A stretch of 64,000 bases of DNA from Pteria penguin (lineage: Eukaryota; Mollusca; Bivalvia; Pterioida; Pteriidae), in assembly GCA_035048485.1 (NCBI GenBank), contig CM068587.1, positions 48,506,496-48,570,495 on the forward strand, given 5' to 3'. The notes under the pieces were generated by a model. That model was not told the DNA's origin and did no database searches. It worked only from the letters and a program-made list of their open reading frames with translations. Of the stretch, positions 34,256-45,351 are shown in pieces. Numbering within the stretch: the first letter of the stretch is position 1; every line of letters starts with the position of its first letter. Both the position numbers and the translations under genes were made by a program.

Positions 34256-37200
34256 GCAAAAAGCAGGTCAAGGTCCTTAGCTAACTGTAGTGAAGGTGTT
34301 CAGCACGTCAAGGTCCTTAGCTCCCTGTAGCGACGGTGTTCAGCAGGTCAAGATCCTTAAGGAGTTCCCTGTAGCGAAGGTGTTCAGCAGATCAAGGTCC
34401 TTAGCTCCCTGTAACGAAGGTGTTCAGCAGATCAAGGTCCTTAGCCCCCTGTACCGACGGTGTTCAGCAGGTCAAGGTCCTTAACTATCTGTAGCGACGG
34501 TGTTCAGCAGATCAAGGTCCTTAGCTCCCTGTAACGAAGGTGTTCAGCAGATCAAGGTCCTTGGTTCGATGTAGCGAAGGTATTTAGCAGGTCAAGGTCC
34601 TTAGCTTAGTGTAGCGACGGTGATCAGCAGGTCAAGGTTGCTTCCAGCCTTTAACGATTGCAGAAGTAGGCCAATATGCTAGATGTCTAAACGTGAGTGA
34701 CAAACGTCTTTAGATTCCAATGGTCAAGGTTCGCGACACCTTGTCAATATCTCTAGCTTCCCACAGCCAGAGCGAAAGACAAGATCCTTACTCAGGGTGC
34801 CCAGCAGAATGTCAGGATTCCTAACTGTCCGTAGTCAGGATGTGCAACAGAAGATCAAGATCAAAGCTCCCATAGTCAGCGTATGCAGAAGCAGGTCAAG
34901 ATTCTTAGCTTTCCATAGTCAGTGTGCGTGGCAGCATGTCAAGACCCCTAGCTTTTCAGGAGCAAGATGCGCGGCAGCAGGTCAAGACCTCTAACTTCTT
35001 AAAAGCACGATGTGCCACAACAGGTAATGATTCCTAGTTGTCCTAGTTGTCATGGTGTGCAGTAACAGGTCAAGATGCATAACAACCCATGGTACGCGAC
35101 AGCAGAAGATCCTTTGCTTCCTATATTAAGAATGCATTCAGCGTCACAATCCTTAATTGTCTGACATCTAGGTGCCCAACAGTAGGTCAAAATCTTTACC
35201 TTCCCATAGTCAGGAAGTCAAGACCCCTAGCTTCCCATAGTCAGGGTTTGCGAAAGCAGGTCAAGGTCCTTAGCTTCCCATAGTCAGGGTTTGCGAAAGC
35301 AGGTCAAGGCCCCTAGCTTCCCATAGTCAGGGTTTGCGAAAGCAGGTCAAGGTCCGTAGCTTCCCATAGTCAGGGTTTGCGAAAGCAGGTCAAGGCCCCT
35401 AGCTTCCCATAGTCAGGGTTTGCGAAAGCAGGTCAAGACCCTTAGCTTACAATTAAAGTAGGCAAAGATCCAGGGGTTCCCATAGCAACAAGTCAAGATC
35501 TTAAGCCTTTCCATAGTCAGGGTTTGCGACAGCACGTCAATGTACCTAGATGTCTATAGTCAGAGTAAGCGACAGCACGTCAATGTACTTAAATGTCTAT
35601 AGTCAGAGTAAGCGACAGCATGTCGAGGTGCCTAGTTGTCTATAGTCAGAATAAGCGACAGCACGTCAATGTATCTAGTTGTCTATAGTCAGAGTAAGCG
35701 ACAGCATGTCAAGGTGCCTAGTTGTCTATAGTCAGGGTATGCGGCATCATATCAAGATGCCTAGTGGTCTATAGTCAGAGTATGCGACAGCATGTTGAGG
35801 TGTCTAGTTTTCTATAGTCAGGGTATGCGACAGCATGTCAAGGTACCTATAGTTGTTTGTATTCAGGGTATGCGACAGTATGTCAAGGTAACTAGTTGTC
35901 TAAAGTAAAGGGTATGTGCCAGCATGGTAAGGTACCTATTGTCTATAGCCAGAGTATGTGACAGCATGGCAAGGTGCCTAGTTCACTATAGTCTGTGTAT
36001 ACGACAGCATGTTAAGGTAACTAGTTGTTTATAGTCATAGTATGCGACAGCATGTTAAGGTGACTAGTTGTCTAAAGTCATAGTATGCGACAGCATGTTA
36101 AGGTGACTAGTTGTCTATAGTCAGGGTATGCGACAGCATCTCAATGTAACTAGTTGTCCATAGTCAGAGTATGCGACAGCATGTTATGGTATCTAGTTGT
36201 CTTTAGTCAGGGTATGCGACAACATGTCAAGAAGCCTAGTTGTCTATAGTACGGGTATGCGACAGCATGTTAAGGTGTTTAGTTGTCTATAGTCAGAGTA
36301 TGCGACAGCATGTTGAGGTGACCAGTTGTCTATAGTCAGAGTATGCCAGAGCATGTCAAGGTGCCTAGTTGTCTATAGTCAGGGTATGCAACAGCATGTT
36401 AAGGTAATTAGTTGTCTATAGTCAGAGTATGCGACAGCATGTCAAGGTGATTATTTGTCTATAGTCAGGGTATGCGACAGCATGTCAAGGTGCCTAGTTG
36501 TCTATAGTCAGGGTATGCGACAGCATGTTGAGGTGACTAGTTGTCTAAAGTCAGTGTATGCGACAGCATGTCAACGTGCCTAGTTGCCTATAGTCAGTGT
36601 ATGCAAAAGCATGTGAAAGTGACTAGTTTTCTATAGTCAGGGTATGCGACAGCATGTTAAGGTGATTAGTTGTCTATAGTCAGAGTAAGCGACAGCATGT
36701 CAATGTACCTAGTTGTCTATAGTCATGGTATGCGACAGCATGTCAAGAAGCCTAGTTGTCTATAGTCAGAGTATGCGACAGCATGTGAAAGTGACTAGTT
36801 TTCTATAGTACGGGTATGCGACAGCATGTTAAGGTGATTAGTTGTCTTTAGTCAGAGTATGCGACAGCATGTCAAAGTGCCTAGTTCTCTATATCTCGAG
36901 TAAGCGGCAACGGCCCAAGATCCTTTCCATTTTCTAGGTGCGAGGCAGCAAGTCCAGTTCCGTAGCTTTCTATAGTCATGGATGAACCGCAGTATGTTGG
37001 TTAATTTCCTTAGCTTTCCGTGGTCAGCAACTAAAGATCCCTAAATTCCAACAGTAATGGTGCTCCGCAGCAGGTCAAAATGCCTAGCTTCCCATAATCG
37101 TCAGGTCAGAATCTTTTGATTGCTCGTCATAGTCAGGGTGCACCGAAGGTCAAAATGCTTAGCTTCCAACAGTCAGGGTGCGCCGCACCAGGTCAAAATG

Positions 37201-37345
37201 CCTAGCTTCCTATAGTCAGTGGGTCATAATTCTTTGATTGCTTGTCATAGTCAGGGTGCCGGCAACAGGTCAAGACAGAAAACAGCTAAATATCCCTAGC
37301 TTCCCATAGTCTAGATCCGCGGCAGCAAGCAAGATCCCTGTCTAT
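34256..37345. repeat. 3.1-kb minisatellite array, 40-43-bp units, about 70 copies
   Basis: Three zones share one unit. At 34256-34640 the period is 40 bp (TGTTCAGCAG at 34381, 34421, 34461, 34501, 34541). At 35231-35450 it is 43 bp, with CTTCCCATAGTCAGGGTTTG units. At 35500-36900 it is 43 bp, with GTTGTCTATAGTCAGAGTAT then GCGACAGCATGTCAAGGTGC. Zones between and at the edges are more divergent. Neither 40 nor 43 is a multiple of three, and reading frames break, so it is not a repeated protein. Confidence 0.95.
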
Positions 37346-40050
37346 GGCAAAGGTGCACGATAAACCATCTGAAAAAAAAACCCAAAACTACAAAAAAAAA
37401 CCCGAAACCTCAAAAGGAAATTTACAACGTTATATCATGTATGTCAAAGGAGAAGGGGAAAAACATCTGAAGAAAGTACACACCCTGTAATATTACGCAA
37501 CAAGATGACCATGTGCAGAGCGACGAGATTCGCGTGTCGCTGCGAGATTCGCGTGCCGAAAACGATACGATGGTTTATCAAATATCAGTACTACACGACC
37601 AGCAGAGAGTATCGCTATCAAGTACAGCAGATGTTTTCTTACCAAACATTAAACACAGACTTTATGCTGTCCTGATATGTCCCAGCTTTCTTTTGTCCCG
37701 GGGAATCTGTTTACTGACACGATGTCCAATCATGCGCGAGCGGCGCGCGAGCGTGAAGATACATGATAACGGTCAATGGTCAAGGCGAGACAATATGGTG
37801 GTAGGAGCCCGGTCACATCATTTTCGTACGCTCGATTTACTGGCCGATTGTGTGGAAAGTCTACTTAACTTGGTTATATTTTTTGATGGGGAGAGAGATA
37901 AATCGCATTTTAATAGTCCATCTTGCTCTAACTAACACTTAAATGTAACCTCGAACATTTATTATTTGAAGAAGTGTGAAGAGGCCACCCTCAAATTGTC
38001 ACATGAAACCATAATATAAAGAAAAACTATAAAGTTAAAGTGATAAATAGTTCACAGCTTTTATCAAGTGTTTATAACTAAAGACGCTGTGAAGCAAGAA
38101 GGAAATTGCTTTTTGTTTGGTATTTTAAATTATAAAGAGCAATTTTCCTCAATTCAGTGGCGTAGCTGAAAAAGTAGAGGAAAACAAATTACAACTTTCA
38201 ACGGAAAAAGAAAGTAAAGTAGTTTTCGTTTTCCTTCAAAATTTGGAGCCGCACATGTCCTCCATACCCCCCCCCCCCCCCACCCCATCCTCATCTCGTC
38301 TTGTCCGTCTTAGTCAATAGAGGCAATATTGTGATGGTACCTTTACGTATCGTAGTAATTTGTACATACTACCTACGAAGAATATTTCGTGACTGTGTTA
38401 CATGTGCCGCCATTATGAGTCGGACATATTGTACTGATGATTCTCCGTCTATGAGAAATAAATAAATACATAATAAATAAATAAATTAACACACAATTTA
38501 TCATAGTACACCAAAACAAAAAAAGAAAGTGGGAAGGAAACAAAGAGAAAGAAAGAAACAAAGAAAAGGAAAAATATCTAACACTCAAATTTGTGACATA
38601 AAATCAACATTGTTATGCATTTGACAAATAAAAGAAAGAATAATCTTTACATGAATAGCTTTATCATCACGGAAAGAATCCGTTCGAAAAACAAGAAACC
38701 ATTGAGATATAGCCTCGAACTTCCTCTGTCACAGCGATTTGTTTATTTGTTTATTTTTTTATTTATTTATTTATTTATTTATGTATATTGGGTTAGCTAA
38801 GAGGCTACATTCAGTGTTCTGATTTAAGTAGCTCACGCAGTCGTCGGAAACAATTTACAAATATGAATGCATTCATCTACTATGCGTCTATCCTTCTGTC
38901 GTCACAAAAGCGTACCAGTGTGAAACCTGTCACAACGAAGTATTGTCGGTGATTTTAAGCCGGCTTACGCCTCAAGCTAGGTCAAAAAGTAGAAGTATAT
39001 ATACATGTATAAGGAACTTTTTTTATTTCCAGGCTTAGTTTTTCCTGTGTAAACGACCTTGATAAAAACTCTATAGAGACAGCATAAGCAAAAGTGGCAG
39101 CACCAGCTCTATTAACCTCGTGCCCAGCATCTTTCTGTGCCTGTGTATCTCCAAGAACATGTTAACCGTATTTAGACGTATGTTCTTAACCAAACAAATT
39201 GAGTAGCTTACTTCAAATTGACCGTCTTAAGTCGGCACCTCAACGACATTACAACTGACTTTCTTGTGATGTCTTTCTATGTCTTTATTCTTTGTTTTGT
39301 CTGTGATGACTTGTCATACCACTGAGTCAGATGTTTTATGCTTTCTTTAGAGATATATTGAAAATAAACATTCAGGTAAATTATGATTAATTCATAGCCC
39401 CTCCCCTCTTCCTTTTTGTTTATGGCCGATATTAAACATAATGCCACATAAAAAAAAAACTTTCGCTCTAGTCACCATAAATAAATAATAAAAGTCCCCC
39501 CTCTTTTTTGTAATTCTAAACTTGTACATCATTTTACACGAAGAAACACAGTCGAATGGCATTCTGGTAAAGGAAATAATATTTGCTTTAATCCCCCCCC
39601 CAAAAAATTCTTTTGAGTAAAAGCCTTTTCTGGTGAGTAAAAGGGTTTTGTTTATTCTTTTGTTTGTTTGGTTTGGGGTTTTCCGGGAGGGGGGTGTCAA
39701 AGGTCAATGTTCCAAATCTATCAATTTTAATCGACTTTAAGAGTGCCTAATAGGCTTAATATCTGGCAACGCAGTAAAAAGGTTGTAGCGAAGAGAAAAT
39801 TTGACATGGAATCGCGATAAAATGTTATAACGAAGATGAAATTAGACATCGTATCGCAAAATTTGTGCCTCGTGAAAAATTCCGGATATACATATTCCCG
39901 CTATATTGTCTTAGTCGTATACCAAAATGTCAAAGAAAAAAAAATTAAATTAGAACGATTTTCCTAAAAGTAAAACCTGCTTTAACGGTCAACTCTATTA
40001 AGAAGTTATCTCCTTAAAAAGATAATTCTTCAAAGTCCAATTATCTATGT
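37346..40050. other. No gene seen
   Basis: Mostly unique DNA. An open frame at 37513-37935 (plus, 140 residues) has no recognisable domain. A lone CAGTGGCGTAGCT at 38156 resembles one MITE end but has no partner. A (TTTA)n tract lies near 38747-38782. Minus-strand copy of the CCGACTTAAGACGGTCA repeat at 39219-39235. Confidence 0.55.
39213..39262 (-). repeat. Dispersed repeat copy 3 (core only)
   Basis: TGACCGTCTTAAGTCGG is the inverse of the core at 3001 and 4433, and flanking bases also match for a short distance. Confidence 0.55.
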
Positions 40051-40066
40051 TACAAAATAGATTTTC

Positions 40067-40215
40067 TTATAAAGGTCACCTCTGTATAAAGGTCACTTTT
40101 AGATTTCCCTCGGGTGACCTTACTGAACAGTTTGATTGTACTATGAGTACATATGTACGGTTGCTATATACAGGTTTGAGTGTACAGTCGCTATATACAG
40201 GTTTGATTGTAGTAT
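40067..40215 (+). repeat. AGGTCA-containing dispersed repeat
   Basis: TTATAAAGGTCACCTCTGTA and ATAAAGGTCACTTTT precede a GGTGACC segment and two TATACAGGTTTGA repeats (near 40165 and 40194). Related GGTGACC...GGCAGGTTT units occur at 41180-41290 and 41580-41610, on both sides of a SINE. Confidence 0.6.
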
Positions 40216-41294
40216 GCAGAGATCTACGATCGCCATACTGTCACCTGAATTTAAGAAATTACATGTTCTGAAGTGACAATCAAGCTAGTATTGGCTTTGT
40301 CAAGTTTCTATGTCATATCTACTACTTAAAGACGTACGTTAGTGAAGGACCCTCGCCGGCCAAGTGGTTTCCCCTCCAAGTATCAATGGAGAGACATCAA
40401 TTCATTCAGATATGAGATATATATTTCAGGGTCATTATCATAATCGGTGAGTAGGCGTAGGCATGGGAATATCAAATAAAAGTCGGCGTTCTTGTGTTTC
40501 CTTTTAAGATGTGACTAAGCAGGAAAGATATAGAAGGATGACCGATACAGTAGGAAGTACACATTACTTTAAGTTAAACCTGTGTTACAAGGAATTTCAT
40601 AGGCACATCTTAAAATGTTAATATGTGACTAATACTTCACGTTCAACATCGCTGTCAGAAATGCATGTTTGGAAGCACGTCTAAAGTTTTTTTGTTTTGT
40701 TTTGGCAGTATTTTACGCCACTCCATGATTATTGCACTTATCTGGTGGCGGCACAATTATAAATTTGCTCTCTACTACGAATCCATCAGTGAGCAGAAAG
40801 GGATCTCTGTGTATACCAAACCCAACAACACCTCGGTTCATACTGCATCAGCCGAAGGGCATTATGGGAAAACTGAAGGTGATAAATCACCGTAAAATTC
40901 GATCCAACGGCTTGAATCGAATCCGAATGCTCGGTCTCAAGTCGAGTGCAAAAGCACTGGATCAATCTGTCCTCATGTCTAAAGTAGATGCCTGCACCGT
41001 TATACAGAAAATCAAATTCCAAGAGAACAACTCATTGATAAATTGTAAAATGATAATTGAAGTACAGTCTACATTGCGAATAAATGGCGCTTAAAGAAAG
41101 ACTTATAGACAATCTTTATACACAGCTTTTGTTTGGCGAGAAATCTGATAAATTGGGATTGGAATAGCGACATTAATAAGCAGGTGACCTCTTAATAATA
41201 ATGACCGTTAAGGCAGGTTTTTCTTAATAAGCAGCTGACCTTAATACTGGTGACCGTAAAGGCAGGTTTGATTTAATAAGTATGTGTCTTGTGA

Positions 41295-41572
41295 AGCCGG
41301 AGTGGCATGGTGGATAAGGTGCTCGGCTCGTGATCGAGAGGTCCCGGGTTCGACTACCGTCATGGGCACACCGGTGTCATGACTTTCGGATGAGAGAGTA
41401 AAATCCGAGGTCCCGTGTCACGTTAGGCGTCGCACGTTAAAGATCCCTCACTGTTTCGGGTGGGTCCGTTGCAAAGGTCTAAATTTGTATTCAATGCATC
41501 AGGCAGATGCCTTCGCCATATACATGGAATAATCGTGGAGTGACGTAAAACAATAATCAGTCAATCAATCAG
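41295..41572 (+). mobile_element. Family-A SINE (head type 2), nearly complete
   Basis: AGCCGGAGTGGCATGGTGGA, a B-box GGGTTCGACTACC, GACTTTCGGATGAGAGAGTA, TTAAAGATCCCTCACTG, GTGGAGTGACGTAAAACA and an AATCAGTCAATCAATC tail. It sits within GGTGACC/CAGGTTT-type repeats. Confidence 0.94.
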
Positions 41573-42107
41573 TCTGAATTGTGGTGACCTATTAAGGCAG
41601 GTTTCATTGTATTACTTAACAGAGACGAGACGTGGCCTCATTTTCGGAGCATACTATAAGTCAAAGCAGTCTGGCATCTAACGCAACAAAAGTGTATCAT
41701 TCTAGCACTTAAACACCAAGCAAGCGCCTGGCAATAACTTATCCAAGGTTTGTCTTCAAAATGCAGTACAAGGACTTTTCTACAGCCTGTGCCAAATTGA
41801 ACAGGTTTCTTTATATGTAGTCTGAATTGAGTGAATTCACATTCGGATTAGACTACAGACAAACTGACGGAACTGTCTTAAGCCAAGGTCAAGTCTTGCT
41901 AAGAGGTAACGAAAAAGGTTTGTGAAAAAAAAAAAACGAAAAGGAAGCATGGATTAGAAACTGATTGGCATTCACTGAGGTACAAGTCCGAAGATTACCG
42001 CCGTTGATGTTTATTTTAATACCACTACAAGAGGTAAACAAAATTAAAGTAGGCAACATTGATCATCGCAAGTAAGTTCAATATAAACTTTTTGTATCTC
42101 TGTGACA

Positions 42108-42353
42108 ACTTCTGATCAGGAGGCCGGGGTTCGAGTCCCGCTCTGGTCATGCCGGTGTTCTGTCTTTCGGATGAGACAGTAAAAACCTAGGCCCCGTGTC
42201 GTGGTATGCTTGGCACGTTAAAGATCCCTCACTGCTTCGGGTGGGTCCGTTGCAAAGGTCAAAATTTGTATGCCCCGTATCAGGCAGATGCCGTCACCAT
42301 ATACGTGAAATATTCGTGGTGTGACGTAAAGGAATCAATCAATCAATCAATCA
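42108..42353 (+). mobile_element. Family-A SINE (head type 1), 5' truncated
   Basis: The copy begins within the head (ACTTCTGATCAGGAGGCCGG) and is otherwise very close to the 16.1-kb copy through GTGTGACGTAAA and a CAATCAATCAATC tail. Confidence 0.95.
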
Positions 42354-42429
42354 AGCATAACATGATCGGTGTATAAGCAGGTATCATTTTATCGAACTCT
42401 AAGCTAAACTACTGTCTCAGCTTAATCTA

Positions 42430-42755
42430 TTACTGCCACCACCACCACCACCATCACTACTACTGCTGCTACTGATGATAATGTTACTACTACCACCACC
42501 ACCACCACTACTACTACTAATTACTACTGCTACCACCACCACCACCACTACTATAACTACTACTAAATACTACTACCACCACCACCACCACCACTACTAT
42601 AACTACTACTAAATACTACTACCACCACCACCACCACCACTACTACAACTACTACTAAATACTACTACTACTACCACCACCACCACCACTACTACTACTA
42701 ATTACTACTACTACTACTACTACCACCACCACCACCACCACTACTACTACTACTA
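42430..42755. repeat. (ACC)n/(ACT)n trinucleotide array with 46-bp higher-order period
   Basis: ACC and ACT runs alternate. AACTACTACTAAATACTACT recurs at 42555, 42601 and 42647, giving a 46-bp superunit. Confidence 0.93.
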
Positions 42756-42764
42756 ATTCAATCA

Positions 42765-42990
42765 ATTAAGTGCTTGGCTCGTGGCTGAAAGGTCGATGGT
42801 TCGATTCCCGCCGATGTATCGACCTTGTCCTGTCACTATATGGTTCAACTCTCTTATTAGATTTAAACCTGGAGCTGGGTCCTTTGAGATCACATGTTCC
42901 ATATATTTCTGTGGATGGTGTCTTATACATCATTGTGTTGCTTCTCTCCTAGATGTATTGTTCATTAATTTTTGTCAAGTTATGACTAAA
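42765..42990 (+). mobile_element. Possible SINE fragment with tRNA-like head
   Basis: AAGTGCTTGGCTCGTGGCTG and a B-box TGGTTCGATTCCCG resemble a tRNA head, but the following sequence does not match family A or B. Confidence 0.4.
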
Positions 42991-44159
42991 TGAATTATTT
43001 GCTACTTCCACTCAAAAATCCTTAATTAGTGCCGAAAATCTATTTTTAGCCGTGGAAATCCCCTTGTTTTGATAAATATTATTCAGCTCAGTACTTAAGT
43101 GACCTCAAATTCTCACATATGGTCATGCAATTCTATAATACCTTCTTAATATAAACACATCTGAAAAATATATACATATTTATCATTATAAACCAGCAAT
43201 AGAGTGCCGAAGTTGGAACTATATGAATTTAGGACTATATTCAATATCATTGCGCGCGCGTAGTAGAAGAATTCATCCATATGAGTGCGAATTGATTTGA
43301 CGAGAAGTAGGAATCAAGAAAAAAATCTGCCATAATAACAACAACTACGACTACAACTACTTCTGTATATCATTACATTTAGTATTAGTAAGGATTTCCT
43401 CAAAACTTATCCTTACATATACAGAAGAGAGAAGAAAGGAGGGGCAAGATCAACAATTTTTCAGTTTCCTGCAACTTCTATAATTCACGTACCAGAACGG
43501 ATACAAAAAAGTTAGGATCAAGAACCCAAATCATTGGTAGGATCAGTGTGAACACAAATATATATTTCACACAAAGGCTGATGTTGGTGTTGATGTTATA
43601 AGGAAGGTTTAGTACAATCAAGGAGACACCTCTGTTAAAGATCTGTCTCGCACGTTCCACGACGATCTATGCACATTGACCTGAGAAAACAACGCTGATT
43701 TGCCCATAGTATGGGATCTCCACTCACCGTACCACGTACACAGTCTGTCCGTTGCGCATAAGGCGGAAATCTTAACTCGCCCGTACTTCTTTTGTACAAG
43801 GAACGAAAGGAAAGAACTCGGATCAAATAGTGATTTATAGTGTAAAGTCGGAAAAACTTTGTCTTGTGATGAAACTCTCGTCTATGTAACGCGCAGTTGC
43901 AGATCTAGGAGGATGGGAAAATAACCAAGAAAGTAAACAGCTTTGTGAAAAAAAGTTTTCATAGTATGCTATTATTACAATAATGATAACCGAGGTCTCT
44001 TGAAAGGCGAGCAGGGGATATATGTATACCATCCCTAACATTCTCCGCTTTCCAAATCTCTCAACTTCATCGAGCGCTAACCACTTCTATTCTTCCTCCT
44101 CTCATCCTTTCTCTCACTCCCTCCTATTACATCCACTCTCTCGTGGACTTGTGAATCCA

Positions 44160-44161
<2 letters not shown>
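42991..44161. other. No gene seen
   Basis: Unique sequence. A minus-strand open frame at 43635-43826 contains a GTGAGT donor-like site but no recognised domain. Confidence 0.5.
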
Positions 44162-44256
<95 letters not shown>

Positions 44257-44281
44257 GAGGGAGAGACACACACACTCACAG

Positions 44282-44322
<41 letters not shown>
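44162..44322. repeat. Compound microsatellite (AT)n-(GA/CA)n-(GATA)n
   Basis: AT alternation at 44162-44252, GA/CA-rich to 44280, then GATA repeats. Confidence 0.96.
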
Positions 44323-44323
<1 letters not shown>

Positions 44324-45262
44324 ATGGATGTTCTCGAATTTTAGCAAATATCTATTTGCGAATATTGATGTACTGAAATACAAAATATCTATGATTAAGA
44401 AACTAGATGTAATCCGGAGAGTTCAAGCCATCATAAAGTTAACCCTACTTTTGTTCACTTTATTGTTTACCAATTGGAGATCTAAGTGACTTAGTTGTTC
44501 CATCCGTGATCATCCCCAAGTAGGAGATTTAGGGCTTACTGTACCAGTGTGTATCAAACAAGACAGATTATATTTAGTACATATTTCCTTCGTCTAGAAG
44601 TACGTAAGACACAGATTTTGATCCGTGCCGGAAGCGGGTAATAATTTTCAAAACGCGGTCAAACCGGATTGGAAACCGAAACTAGGTAAATTTCTTAAAT
44701 CGTCAGCATCACTACCATCCGGGGGATTCTGGTGTTTTAAATATTAAAAAAAAAGACAAAAGCCGGAAAAATGTGTTTCTCATTCGAGGAATTACTACGG
44801 GATAAAGATTAGCCAGGAAATACTTTCGCTCTGGCTTGAAGATAAGCCGTTTTTGTAATGTAAAACCTGTATTTTGAAGTCATTTGAATTTTTCTTTAAC
44901 ATCTATACTTTAGATATCGGTGAACAAAATGTTAAAGCTTATGTCCTAGTTTCATATTTGTTTGAATTTATAATTTCTTCTTTCTTTCTTTCTTTCTTTC
45001 TTTCTTTTTAATACAGTCAGTCAGGGAACATTTCTAAATAATATAAATTACATTTTTAGATTAAAATTAAATGGCTTGTTTGAAAATTGATATCAAAACT
45101 ATTAACATAAACAAACATCTATAATATAAACTATGTTAGATAAGCCATCCATATGGTTGATGAGCCACATACACATCTACACGCAACCCCCCCCCCCCAC
45201 ACACACACACACATTTTCGGAATAGGGGGTCAAAATCACGTCAAGTGGTAATAGGAACGTGT

Positions 45263-45263
<1 letters not shown>

Positions 45264-45350
<87 letters not shown>
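45264..45350. repeat. (AT)n microsatellite
   Basis: AT alternation with one TACATA interruption near 45334. Confidence 0.96.

Positions 45351-45351
<1 letters not shown>

Noticed and set aside
34256..37345. CRISPR-like array
   Set aside because: Repeats are contiguous without unique spacers and the DNA is animal, so it is a minisatellite.
37513..37935. 140-residue plus-strand open frame after the 43-bp array
   Set aside because: No recognisable motif, splice context or composition distinguishing it from chance.
38156..38290. CAGTGGCGTAGCT followed by a C-rich run, like another MITE
   Set aside because: No matching inverted end or target duplication found, so at most a fragment.
40732..41094. 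120-residue plus-strand open frame
   Set aside because: No domain recognised, and overlapping frames of similar length exist in other phases.
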